Shown here: in pieces, positions 54,227-64,000 of the stretch
Position numbering within the stretch: position 1 is the first letter of the stretch
Layout: every line of letters begins with the position of its first letter
NCBI GenBank assembly: GCA_963669285.2
Contig: CAXXSI010000016.1
Coordinates: 1-64,000, forward strand
Source of the DNA: JAWKWH01 sp963669285
GTDB lineage: Bacteria > Pseudomonadota > Alphaproteobacteria > Rhizobiales > Rhizobiaceae
Length of the DNA stretch: 64,000 nt
Direction: 5' to 3'
The notes under the pieces: model-generated
What the model saw: the letters and a program-made list of their open reading frames with translations, nothing else
Told to the model about the DNA's origin: nothing
Database searches by the model: none
Program-made: the position numbers and the translations under genes

Positions 54227-55299
54227 ATGTCGTTTTCGAGTGGAAATCCCGTCGCTGTACTGGTTGATGCTGAGACTGTCGATGCCCGCGATGCGCGCGC
54301 CGCAATCGCTGCGCTCGGCGCGCGGTTTCCGCCGCTGATCCTCCATGCATTCGGCGATTTCCGCGATTCATCTTTGCAGGCCTGGTGCGATGTTCTCGAC
54401 GAACTTGAAGGGCAGGCGTTGCAGGTGACGCCAACGGCAGGCCATCACAATAGCGTCCACATCTGTCTGACCATGAATGCAATGGAGATCGTACATAGCG
54501 ATCTTGCCGCTGCCATCTGCATCTTCTGCGGCGAGGGAGATTTTTCCCAATTGGCTGTCAGAATCCGAAAGGCCGGTTTGCCGGTGCTCGGTTTCGGAAC
54601 CGCGGAGCAGGGATTGCGATGGCGCCCTGGTTTGATTCCTGGCATGCGCTGGACGAAACCGACGGAGGCGTTTTTGTAAATGCAGGCGGTGTCGATACTT
54701 CCGAAGGCAAATTCGGCGTCGCTATGGAGAATGCCGATCCGATGGATGTGGCCGGCGAACCTGTCTCAATCGAGGCGAATTCGCAAACAGAAGACATGAG
54801 TGTTGGCGAAGAGCGTCAATCGATCGAGGCAGCCGGCCCTGATGTAACCGACGCGGATATCGAAGCCGCCGTCCAGACTGCCCGAACGCGTCAATCCCAA
54901 TGTGCCGAGTGGCCGCACAGCGCAATAACCGACGGGCCTTCGGACGATGAGATATTTGATGATATCGATGCCATGGCGGCGATCGAGGGCAATGGGCGGA
55001 ATACCGCCACCGTCATCAAGAATCCTCCGCCGTTGTCTGACGAAGAAGCGGGCTCTTTGCTGACCGATGACGCGACGCTGCTTCTGGACGGATTTATTTC
55101 AGACCATAAAGACAGCAACGGCTACGCCTTGTTGTCGGATGTCGCCTATGCGGCAATCTCGACGGACCTGCTTGTGCCGCCCCCAAACAAGGGCCAGCCG
55201 GACAGTTATCTGAAGCAATTGCTCGATGGTGACCGGCGGTTCGAGATTGTCAGAATCGAAAGCGGTGATAGAGAATCCGAATTCATTCGACGGCTTTAG
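54227..55299 (+). pseudogene. NYN-domain putative RNase with C-terminal OST-HTH/LOTUS domain, one frame break
   Basis: N-terminal NYN (PIN-like) nuclease domain: AVLVDAETVDARDARAAIAA, then ILHAFGDFRDSSLQAW and the acidic site ICIFCGEGDFSQLAVRIRK, matching the usual Asp residues. The second frame (from 54619 to 55299) continues the NYN end (MAPWFDSW), a ~100-residue acidic linker, then GYALLSDVAYAAISTDLL and DRRFEIVRIESGD, an OST-HTH/LOTUS RNA-binding domain. One G missing at about 54605-54613 (gagcaggg) splits the gene. Restored length is about 357 residues. Such proteins are thought to degrade RNA. ATG 54227 has GGAG 5 bases upstream. Confidence 0.8.
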
Positions 55300-56929
55300 T
55301 CGCGCACGCCACCGGTCCTTTGGTCATTCCATCCCTCCGGGTTTATCAAAAACTGCTCCATCTGATCTCAGGAACCCTAAAACGGCATGTGGATTGACAG
55401 TTTTGCACCCCATGCCTTGAAGTCTGCATTGCCGAGCCCGTCATAGAAGGCGGAGGCATTGACGCTTGTGCCGTTGTCGTCGGCGAGGTTCAATCCCGCC
55501 TCGACGCGGCCGCGCACGCCGGTCTCACCCAGACCCGGCTGTTGCGACACGGTGGTGGCGGTGTTGGTCTGGGCGAATGTCCAGATGCCTTCGACCGTCA
55601 GATGCGGGGTGAGCAACAGGCCGCTGCCGATCTCGAAGGGTTTCAGCGTAAACGTCGGGCCGAACTCCAGCGTGCCGGTCTCCACCTTGACCGCCGGAAT
55701 GGCGACGCCGAGCGTATCGACATAGGCCTTTGAGCGCTCGCGGAACCAGGACAGCCGCAGTTCCGGCCGGATGGTCAGCATGTTCCAGCTGGTCTCGCCG
55801 ATCAGCGCCGCCGAACCGAGCCAGCGTTCGGCGCGGAACGGATCGGTGTAGGTGCCGAACGGGCTTATCTTGTTGAACGAGCGGCCCCAGGCGATGCGCG
55901 CATCGGCATAGAAGCCGTCGGCCAGCCGGGCGGTGGCATAGGGGCCGACCATGAAGCCGTAGCCCTTGACCTGCGCGCCATTGGAGGCATCCATGGTGGT
56001 CCAGTCGGTCTGCAGGCCGAGGCCGATCAGCAGGTTGGGATTGACCAGATAGTCGGCACCGGCATGGACGATGGCAAAGCGTCCCTTGCCGCCGGAAGCG
56101 GAAAACGCCGAATAGGTGCCCTGGGCCCACACATCGAAGCGCTGCGCCATCGGATCGGCATCGCCGTCATCAATGGCGATATCGGTCGGGCCCAGCGCCA
56201 GCACGCCGCTTGATGAAGGGCTGTCATCGGAAGCGGAGCCGGAGCGTTTCCAGTTGGCGACCGGTTCGGCCGATGTCAGGCCATGGATGTTGGCCGGCCC
56301 ATTGGTTGGCGTATTGGCATTAGCCGCCGTGTCGTCGGAGCGCGGGATACCGAGCGCGCCGGCAATGGCGCCGAGATCGGCCTCAAGTCTGGTTTTGGCC
56401 GATTGCGCGTGGGTGTTTCGCAGGCTCCAGGCAAATGAACCCTCATTGCGTCCCAGCCGGGCGCTGAACGGCAGGCCGGGATGGGGACAGCGACAGGCCG
56501 AAGCCGGAAACCCCGGTCGCGCCCCCGGTGCGCCCGTTCAGCCGGTCGAGCCGGCGCTCCAGGTCGGGTTGGTTGGCAAGAATGAGTTCGGAACGCGCCT
56601 GCATGAAGCTGCCGATCTGGCCGCTGGTGATGCCGCGTGAATCGAGCGCATCGATGGTGCAGGTCACGGCAACGCCGGAGACCAGCACGATCGTGCCTTT
56701 CTTGGTCTCGGCGTCGAGCTTGCTGCTGTCGGGCGAGCATTGTGCCGCGGCGATGTTGCTGTTGTCGGCGGCGGCAAAGGACACGTCATAGGAGCCGGGA
56801 CGGATCAGGACCTTGTCCGATTTGCCGCTGCCGCCCTTGGCATTGATCGTGATGTTGAGCGCCGGTTCCGGCGATTTGAAGGTGAAGGCGCCGTCCTTGG
56901 CGGATTTGACGATGAAGGTTACCGAGCCG

Positions 56930-57966
56930 GGCGGGATCTGGCTGACGCTGACATTGACGGAACGCTCGATCGCATTTTTGGCCTTGTCGCGCGCCTCGTA
57001 GGTCACCGTGGTGGTGCCGAGCGGGAATTCATCGCCGTTCTTCAGATTTTTCGCCGGCGCCGAAGACACCCATTCAGGAGTGACCGTTTCATCGACATTG
57101 TCGGCGGCGGTCGGCTCTTTCCATGTCGCCACCGCGGCTTTCTTCGGGTAATCCACCTTGATCGCGATATCGTCAGGGAAGAAAGTGAATTTGGGCTTTT
57201 GCCTGTCCTTCACAATCACCTTGAAGGTCGCCGTCGCCTTGTTGCCGGCCTTGTCAGTGGCCGTCACTGTCACTTTCGTGGAGCCGACCGGGAAATTGTG
57301 GCCGGAGGCCGGGCTATAAGTCAGCGTCAGGTCGTTGCCGCTATTGTCCGTGGCCGTCGCCGCACGCTTGCCGGTGAAGGTGACCTTGGCCCTCGGCTTG
57401 CCGTCCTCGGCATCCACAGTGATATCGTCCGGCACGGTGATTTTCGGCTTTTGTTTGTCGTTGATCGTCACCGTGAAGGATTTTTCCGCCTTGTTGCCGG
57501 AGCTGTCGGTGGCACTGTAGGTCACCTCGGTGACGCCGATCGGGAAGTCCGACCCGCTCGTCAAATTGGGTGTTGGGCTGGAGGAGACCCATTTGGGAGT
57601 GGTGGTTTTGCGGGAATTGTCGGTCGCCGTCGGGGCGGCCCACGTCACCTTGACCGTCCTCTCGTCCTTGCCGGTCGACCTGGTGATGTCGGACGGCACG
57701 GTGATTTTCGGCTTTTGTTTGTCGATCACCGTCACCTTGAAGAAGGCCTGGGAGCTGTCGCCGGCATTGTCGGTGGCCGTCACCGTCACCCCGTTGGGGC
57801 CGATCGGGAAGTCGTGGCCCGAGGGCGGGTTGTAGATCAGCGGCTTGACGCCGTCATGGTCGGTAGCCGTTGCCGCATGCTTGCCGGTAAACTCAACCCT
57901 GGCCGTCGGCTTGTCGTCCTCGGCATCCACGGTGATATCGTCCGGTACGGTGATGACCGGATTAGC
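56930..57966 (-). repeat. Four HYR repeats within the adhesin, arranged as two doublets
   Basis: Four units of ~83-90 residues, each starting (K)P.ITVP.DIT and ending TD.AGN-like before DKQ. Units 1 and 3 share VDAED and FTGK.AATATD; units 2 and 4 share TP.WVSS.P..NL and DFPIG/EFPLG. The alternation shows that a two-unit block was duplicated. Confidence 0.8.
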
Positions 57967-60140
57967 GCTCCCCACGCCCCTGACGGTGAAGTTGAACGGT
58001 TTCTTATTGGCGTCGTTGTTGTCGAATGTCAGGCCGAAGGAGAACGCTCCGGCAGCCGTGGGCGTGTAGCTGACCTCAAACTCCGTCTCTTCACCGGGCG
58101 CAAGCTTTTTCTTTTTGGGGCCGGTGATCGTGAGAGCCTTGATATTATCTTTGGTGCCCGGGATCACGGTCACCTCCTGAAGCGTCAGGTTGGCAAGACC
58201 GGTGTTCCTGACCCTGTAGGTCACGGTCTCGGCCGCGCCGGCAGGTTTGCGTCCCTGCGCATGGGCGCCGCCATCGGCAATGGTGGCGCCGGTCTTCTTC
58301 AACGCGACCACGATCTCGGGATCGCCCGTTGCCGTGCCGCTGACGGTGAAGTTGAACGGATTCTTTTTGAGGTCATTGTTGTTGAATGTCAGGCCGAAGG
58401 AGAAGGCTCCGGCAACCGTCGGGGTGTAGCTGACCGTGAATGTGGTCTCCTGGCCCGGTGCAAGCGGCAGCTTTTTGGGATCCGGGTTGGTGATGGTGAT
58501 GGCCTTGATATTATCTTTGGTGCCCGGGATCACGGTCACATCCTGAAGCCTCAAGTTGGCAAGACCGGTGTTCCTGACCCTGTAGGTCACGGTCTCGGCC
58601 GTGCCGGCAGGCTTGCGTCCCTGTGCATGGGCGCCGTTATCGGCAATGTTGGCGCCGGTCTTCTTCCACGCGACCACGATCCCGGGCTTGCCCGTTGCCG
58701 TGCCCCTGATGGTGAAGTCGAACGGGTCCTCATCGTGAGTGTTGTTTTTGAAAGACAGCTTAAAGGAGAATTTTCCGGCAAATTTGGGCGTGTAGGTGAC
58801 CGTAAACGTCGTGGTGGCATTGGGCACGAGCCTCTTTCCACGCAGGCTGGTGATCGTGCCGACCGCAACATTGTCGGCGGCGCCGATCTTGATCACATCT
58901 TGTAGCGTCAGATCGGCAGTGCCGATATTCTTGACGGTGTAGGTCACGTTCCTGGCCTGATCCGCCGCCACGGCGGTCTTTTGATCATCCCTGCCGTCAT
59001 AGTAAATGTGACTATTTGTGGGTGAACTCAGCTTGATTTCCGGAGTTATCGCCGTGCTGCCGACGGTGAAGTTGAACGGGTTCGCATTGGCGGAGTTGTT
59101 GCGGAGGTTCAGACCGAACGAGAACACTCCGGCAGCCTTGGGCGTGTAGGTGACCGTGAACTCCGTCTCTTGGCCGGGTTCAAGCAGCAACTTTTTCGGG
59201 TCCGGGCCGGTGATCGTGAGAACCTTGATATTCTTTCTGCTCTTTGAGATCTCCGTCACATCCTGAAGCCTCAGGTTGGCAAGACCGGTGTTCCTGATCT
59301 TGTAGGTCGCGGCCCTGGCCTGACCCAACGGCACTTTTCGGCGCTGATCCCGTTGGCTGTTTTGGATGAGCCGGCCGTTTTCCGACAAACGCACCTCGAT
59401 CATGGGCTTGCCCGTTGCCGTGCCGCTGACGGTGAAGTTGAACGGATTTCTGCCGGCGTCATTGTTTTCGAAAGACAGGCCGAAGGAGAAGTCGCCGGCA
59501 ACCGTGGGCGTGTAGGTGACCTCGAATGTTGCTGTCTGATTCCGGGCAAGCCTTTTTTGCAAGGAACCATTGGTCAGGTGGGAATTTTTAATCGTGACAT
59601 TGCCGACATTCGTCAGGGCGCCGGTCGTGGTCACCTTTTTAAACGTCAGGTTGGCAAAACCGGTGTTCGTGACCGTGTAGGTCACGGTCCTGGCCTGACC
59701 CGCCGCCACGTTGACCCCTTGATCATCGGTGCCGTTATCGGTGAGTACACCGTCCTCCGAGGATGTCACCTTGATCACGGGATCGCCCGTTGCCGTGCCC
59801 CTGACGGTGAAGTCGAACGGTCTCGCATGGGTGCTGTTGTTGGGGATTCTCAGATTGAAGGAGAATGCGCCGGCATAGTCAGGCGTGTAGCTGACAGCGA
59901 ATGTTGCTGTCTCATTCGGGGCAACCCTTCTCCGCGGGGGAGGGGGATTTGTAATCTCGACCTTGACATTGTCGAGGGCGCCGGTCGTGGTCACCTCTTG
60001 AAACGTCAGGTCGGCAAGACCGGTGTTCGTGATATTGTAAAAGACCGTCATGGCCTTGCCGGCCGGCTGGGTGCCTTGCTGATCCGTTCCGCCGTTCGCG
60101 ATGGAGTTTTTACCAAACGGATTCACCGCGATCATGGGCG
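57967..60140 (-). repeat. Six tandem ASH-like repeats within the adhesin
   Basis: Six units each containing VTYTV.NTGLANLTLQ.V, then F.VTYTP..AG.FSF.L and ending N-PFNFTV.GTATG. DNA identity is highest between the last two units, where about 200 bases starting at 58136 recur at 58502 (366-base spacing) with few differences, so that copy is young. Confidence 0.8.
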
Positions 60141-61342
60141 CCCGGCGGACCGTGACGTTGGCGGCCGCGTTGCTTGGATTGTCGCTGGTGCCGGGCAGTC
60201 CCCTGTTCGGCGTTTTGTCCTGCGCAGCGCCGGCTCTCACTCCCAGAACGACATCGCCGGCGCCGTCGGGCGTGATGGTTGCGGTAAAGACGCGATTTGG
60301 CGTTATGGTCACCAGATTGGTGGCGGTGGCGTTTTGCGTCGCCGCGTTGACAGCGGTCAGATCATCGAAGCCCCAGACATCCTCGTCGAATGTGTAGGTG
60401 ACGGTAAAGGGCGTCCGGGTCGTTATCTGGCTTGGAGCGCCGTTGATCGTGACGCCAGGCTTTTGGATATCCTCGCGGGTGTCGAGTATGCTTGTATTTA
60501 TGTTCCCATTTATTCCGAATCGGTAGTAGTATTTCTGACCGTTTTCTGTCTCGTGGGCGCGCCAGATGAGTCCCATGAAGCCTTCATCGGTAAAAGAGTT
60601 GGTTTGTGCCCCTTGGTTTTTAAGGAGATCAAGATTGAAATATCCGCAAAGGGTCTTCAGGTTGGTCTCGGTAAAGGACTTCACCGTTGTTTTTTTGTTC
60701 AGCAGCCAAAAGGACCCACCCGCGCCTATATAGCCGCGCCCCGCCGGACCGGCGTCCACATACGCGGTCTTGCGCGTACTTAAGAAAGCACGCAAGCAAT
60801 TTCCGGCCGGTCCCGCATGGGTAGCGTTCAGATTCTTGGCTTCAAACGCCGAAACAGGCGCCGACACACCCGACAAAACAGCAAATAACAAAACCAGCGT
60901 TGCAAATGCGCGCACCACGCCGCGGGGCAGCGCAGCGAACAAAACCGGGAATGCATGGAGTGAATTGCGGGCAGCATTTCCCGCACGCCGCCAATAGCCG
61001 GCGCATCGCTTCAGAAGCGTCATGATCGTTTCCCACCCCACATTAGCAACAACCAAGCGTTGCGGTTCGGCAAGGATTTCGTGCAACCGAGCGAACATTT
61101 TGCAACCTGTAGGATTATGGTTAACAAATAGTTAACGGAGGCCGCTGCCGACCGATGAACAACGATCCGAGCGGGCTCTCACTCAGCAGGCGATATCCGG
61201 CTGCGATCGGCGCGATCTCGCAAACTCCTGCAAATACGGGCATCCAGGCAGTGCGAACTGAGTAAAAGACGCCGTGTCGCGTCAACGGGAGGCACTTCGC
61301 TTCCTGTCGCGCCGTCAGCTCCGCTCGTGATACAATTCCGGC

Positions 61343-61831
61343 ATGTCGAGTATGATTTCGCCAAAACGAGTCATCATCGCAAGCGTCGGATTGGTTGCAA
61401 TCCTGCTGGCGATCGGCTGGGCGACGCGGGAAGATCCGGCCGGCAAACCATACTTGAAAATCGCCGGAAGCGGTTTTGTGTTCAACTACCGGGTTGCTGA
61501 CGTGACTTACGGCTTCACCGCGATCGTGATCAGGCCCTTGCCGGTCGGTTCCACCATCGAGGCCCGTTTTCAGGATCCCGCCGGCGGGCCGGATCACCTG
61601 ATCCGCAAACGCGTCGGCACCGATACGGTGCGCTACGGCTTCCAGTCACAGCCGGTGCGCGGCGTGGTTGCAGGCACACCCTATCAGGTGGCGGTCCGGG
61701 TGATCGATCGCCGGGGCGAACAGGAACTGTGGCAACACGCTTTCACCGTAAAGAGCCAGATATCGGAAACGGTGATGCCCGACAAGCCGCTGACGATCGG
61801 GCCTGGATACACGCCCAATCCCGATAGCTAG
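61343..61831 (+). CDS. Membrane-anchored hypothetical protein
   Basis: A 162-residue protein with one N-terminal hydrophobic anchor (VIIASVGLVAILLAIGWAT) and a periplasmic, strand-rich domain (KIAGSGFVFNYRVADVTYGF; GSTIEARFQDPAGG). I know no function. It is read toward the RecD-like helicase gene with a 44-base gap, so the two may be co-transcribed. The gap upstream to the divergent adhesin is about 240 bases. Confidence 0.75.
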   Translation: MSSMISPKRVIIASVGLVAILLAIGWATREDPAGKPYLKIAGSGFVFNYRVADVTYGFTAIVIRPLPVGSTIEARFQDPAGGPDHLIRKRVGTDTVRYGFQSQPVRGVVAGTPYQVAVRVIDRRGEQELWQHAFTVKSQISETVMPDKPLTIGPGYTPNPDS

Positions 61832-61875
61832 ACAATTTCCTGTTCAACCGGCGCCGAATCTGTTTTGCGTGAACG

Positions 61876-63003
61876 ATGCAGTTTTCTCCCCAGCAAGATG
61901 ATGCGCTCAAGGCTGTTTCCGACTGGCTGAAAGCCGGCGACCGGCAGATCTTCCGCCTGTTTGGCTATGCCGGCACCGGCAAGACGACGCTGGCACGGCA
62001 CTTTGCCGAGGCCGTCGATGGCGATGTGCAGTTCGCCGCGTTTACCGGCAAGGCGGCACAGGTGCTGCGGGCGCGCGGAGCGAGCAATGCGCGCACGATC
62101 CATTCGCTGATCTACCGGCCGCGTGGCGAGGAGACGGTCGAGGACGAAACGACCGGCAAGACATCGATCGCGCCGACATTCTCGCTCAACCGACAAAGCC
62201 CGGTGGCCAAGGCCAGCCTGATCATCATCGACGAGTGCTCGATGGTCGATGAGGATCTTGGCCGCGATCTGCAGTCGTTCGGCACGCCGATCCTGGTGCT
62301 CGGAGATCCGGGGCAATTGCCGCCGATATCCGGCGGCGGCTATTTTACCGAGCACGAACCGGATATTTTGTTGACGGAAATCCACCGCCAGGCGCGCGAC
62401 AATCCGATTATACAGCTGGCGCTTGACGTGCGCGAAGGCCGCGAATTCATGCATGGCGATTTTGGGGCCGCCCAGGTGATCGGCAAGGGGGAGGTCAACA
62501 GCGAACTGGTGCTGTCGGCCGATCAGGTGCTTGTCGGCATCAACCGAACAAGGCGGCGCTACAACCGACGCCTGCGCGAATTGAAGGATTTCACGCTTGC
62601 CACCCCGCAATCGGGCGACAAGCTGGTCTGCCTGAGAAACGACCCGTCCAAGGGCCTGCTGAACGGTTCGCTGTGGCGGGTGATGACGGCGTCGAAGGAA
62701 ACCACCAAACCGGGCATCAATCTGCTGGTGTCGCCGGAGGAGGAGGACACCGATCGCGGCGTGGCCAAGATCAAGCTGCTCAAGGCGGTGTTTGAGGACG
62801 ACGATGCCGACATACCGTGGTCGACGAAGAAGCGGTATGACGATTTCGACTACGGTTATGCGCTGACCGTACACAAGGCACAGGGCTCGCAATGGGACAA
62901 TGTGGTGTTGTTCGATGAAAGCTATGCTTTCCGCGACATGCGTCAGCGATGGCTCTACACCGCGATCACCAGGGCAGCGGAGAGGCTGACGATCGTCAGG
63001 TGA
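61876..63003 (+). CDS. RecD-like ATP-dependent DNA helicase/exonuclease
   Basis: A 375-residue superfamily 1B helicase. Walker A is FGYAGTGKTTLARHFA, then FTGKAAQVLR, Walker B LIIIDECSMVDEDL, LGDPGQLPP, and the C-terminal UvrD_C_2 motifs YALTVHKAQGSQWDNV and YTAITRAAERLTIV. It lacks the N-terminal parts of RecD and RecD2, so it is a compact helicase core common in alphaproteobacteria. Its role in repair is inferred. Confidence 0.9.
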   Translation: MQFSPQQDDALKAVSDWLKAGDRQIFRLFGYAGTGKTTLARHFAEAVDGDVQFAAFTGKAAQVLRARGASNARTIHSLIYRPRGEETVEDETTGKTSIAPTFSLNRQSPVAKASLIIIDECSMVDEDLGRDLQSFGTPILVLGDPGQLPPISGGGYFTEHEPDILLTEIHRQARDNPIIQLALDVREGREFMHGDFGAAQVIGKGEVNSELVLSADQVLVGINRTRRRYNRRLRELKDFTLATPQSGDKLVCLRNDPSKGLLNGSLWRVMTASKETTKPGINLLVSPEEEDTDRGVAKIKLLKAVFEDDDADIPWSTKKRYDDFDYGYALTVHKAQGSQWDNVVLFDESYAFRDMRQRWLYTAITRAAERLTIVR

Positions 63004-63054
63004 ACCGCCCGCGATCCAGCACTGGCTGGCGGGAAAACGAGTGGTGCAAATGCA

Positions 63055-64000
63055 TCACACCCGGCCGGCGCTTGTTTCCAGCATGACCAGTTCGCCGATG
63101 TTCTCGGCGGTGATGTAGCCGGCCAGCCTGCCGCTCCGGTCTATGACCGCGACCGCGGGGGCGTTCGATTTCTGCATGGCGAGAAGTGCGGCGTCGAGAC
63201 GGTCGCCGGGGCTGACCGAAGGTATGTCGGCGTTCATCGCGGCGCGGGCAGGGGCGTCCAGGCCGGCATTTGCCAAAACACTGATCATCGACGTTCGGGT
63301 TACGAACCCTGCAAGCCTGCCGTCGGTTTCCATTACCGGAAACTCGACCTGGGTAGTCCGCAAAAGTGCGTCGGCGGCGTCACCGATCGTCGCTTCGGGA
63401 TTGAGCGACTCGAAACTTGTGATCATCGCGTCGGCGGCGCTGATGTTGCGCGAAACCTGTTGCAGTTCGGTCGTCTGCGCTTCGGCCGTGGCGGCGATGT
63501 AGACAAAGACCGCGATGAAAATGAGCAATGGATTGCCCAGCAATCCGAGAAAACCGAGCAGGAAGGCAAAACCCTGTCCGACACGCGCGGCGATACGGGT
63601 TGCCCTTGTGCGCGAATAGCGGGTTGCCAGCAATGCCCGAAACACCCGCCCGCCATCCATCGGAAATGCCGGAATCATGTTGAAGACGACCAGGAAGATG
63701 TTCACCGTCGCCAGACGCGACATAAAGCCTTGTGCGGGGTCATCCAGGCTTTCCAGCGCACTAAGACCCGGATCTGCGCCGAAGATGAAAATAAGCACCG
63801 CGGCGATGACGACGTTGACCATCGGTCCGGCCACGGCGACGATGATTTCCTCGCTGGGTTTTTCCGGCATGCGCTCAAGCCGCGCAACGCCGCCGATCGG
63901 CAACAGGGTGATGTCGGGGGTCAGGATACCGAAACGCCTGGCCGTCAGGGCGTGTCCGAATTCATGTGCGACCACGCAGGCAAACAGCGCCAGGATGAAA
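63055..64000 (-). CDS. Site-2 protease (M50) with CBS pair, 5' end beyond the window
   Basis: An intramembrane zinc metalloprotease. The visible part starts in a membrane helix (FILALFACVV) with the zinc motif VAHEFGHALTARRFG, has the second motif NMIPAFPMDGGRVFRALLA supplying the Asp ligand, further membrane helices, and two CBS domains at the end (DAMITSFESLNPEATIGDAA and MNADIPSVSPGDRLDA). This is the Rip1/SpoIVFB-like branch with C-terminal CBS domains, which sense nucleotides. The N-terminus is cut off at the window edge. Confidence 0.92.
   Translation of the reverse strand, partial: FILALFACVVAHEFGHALTARRFGILTPDITLLPIGGVARLERMPEKPSEEIIVAVAGPMVNVVIAAVLIFIFGADPGLSALESLDDPAQGFMSRLATVNIFLVVFNMIPAFPMDGGRVFRALLATRYSRTRATRIAARVGQGFAFLLGFLGLLGNPLLIFIAVFVYIAATAEAQTTELQQVSRNISAADAMITSFESLNPEATIGDAADALLRTTQVEFPVMETDGRLAGFVTRTSMISVLANAGLDAPARAAMNADIPSVSPGDRLDAALLAMQKSNAPAVAVIDRSGRLAGYITAENIGELVMLETSAGRV

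Larger units (their letters stand above)
55377..61098 (-). pseudogene. Autotransporter adhesin with ASH-like and HYR repeats, one frame break
   Basis: A surface protein of about 1900 residues. In order: long signal region (hydrophobic core FATLVLLFAVLSGVSAPVSA), unique N-domain, a bacterial Ig-like domain (TVTYTFDEDVWGFDDL), six ~112-122-residue choice-of-anchor-D/ASH-like repeats, four HYR repeats, another strand-rich domain with a cysteine pair (QCSP...VTCTID), a linker and a C-terminal autotransporter beta-barrel (starts WAQGTYSAF; last residue Phe, as barrel assembly needs). The barrel (55377-56204 and upstream) is out of frame with the passenger; one surplus base at about 56473-56477 joins SPSR to LPFSARLGRNEGSFAW. 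The start may be ATG 61023 (TLLKRCAGYW), which has TGGGA upstream. Probably binds surfaces or host/cell glycans; ligand unknown. Confidence 0.85.

Noticed and set aside
56740..58905. 721-codon open frame on the plus strand
   Set aside because: It is antisense to the adhesin repeats; codon positions mirror the real gene, its sequence repeats with the same period, and it has no family resemblance.
57967..60140. CRISPR or satellite-like DNA repeats
   Set aside because: The repeats are in frame, about 340-370 bases long and diverged as protein domains; there are no short repeats with unique spacers.
59353..60783. 476-codon open frame on the plus strand
   Set aside because: Same reason: it is a shadow of the ASH-like repeats of the minus-strand adhesin.

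Overview
The window reads as chromosomal DNA of an alphaproteobacterium, most likely of the Hyphomicrobiales (Rhizobiales). Three things point there: a circularly permuted two-piece tmRNA gene encoding the tag ANDNYAEARLAA; the block thyA-dfrA-hflK-hflC-DUF2065-degP-serB/miaA-ilvB-ilvN, which is a familiar rhizobial gene order; and an alphaproteobacterial SspB with a C-terminal ClpX-binding tail. I saw no tRNA or rRNA gene, insertion sequence, prophage or CRISPR array. No genus can be named from the sequence alone.

Layout. 1-7.9 kb: the N-terminal part of an exported lysine-rich protein, the AzlCD amino-acid exporter, a broken Xaa-Pro aminopeptidase, two co-transcribed exported proteins of unknown role (one tail-fibre-like), a broken prmA, a Sco1-type copper protein and a small membrane protein. 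8-15 kb: a heptahaem cytochrome c fused to TPRs, a PAS-type sensor kinase and aminopeptidase N. 15-25 kb: an orphan molybdenum hydroxylase large subunit, an EamA transporter, a TetR/fatty-acid-hydroxylase operon, a MarR/Tat-exported nitroreductase-like operon with a clear operator, and a UvrD/PcrA helicase. 24.5-26 kb: four small genes and a strong dyad. 26-38 kb: an exported caspase-TPR protein, a ClC channel, a thioesterase, an FAD oxidoreductase, a giant AsmA-like protein and a protein-quality-control neighbourhood (sspB, a PCMT-like gene, ssrA). 39-48 kb: nucleotide metabolism (thyA, dfrA), membrane proteolysis (hflKC, degP), serB, miaA and a diguanylate cyclase. 48-54 kb: a HerA-like ATPase and acetolactate synthase (ilvB, ilvN), preceded by a promoter, an apparently leaderless Val-rich leader peptide and an attenuator. 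54-64 kb: an NYN/OST-HTH putative RNase, a 5.7 kb autotransporter adhesin built from two kinds of repeat, a RecD-like helicase and an M50 protease cut by the window edge.

Sequence quality matters here. About fifteen single-base frame breaks lie in otherwise well-conserved genes, and eight of them, all net +1, crowd into 2.2 kb of hflC-DUF2065-degP. The residues on both sides of each break remain conserved, so either the sequence carries indel errors or these loci decayed very recently. I mark genes whose frame is clearly broken as pseudogene and describe the product they would make if the frame were restored.

The most interesting biology is the modular adhesin, the exported caspase-TPR protein, the cytochrome-TPR/Sco cluster, the ilv leader with its promoter placed almost on the start codon, and the NYN-OST-HTH protein.
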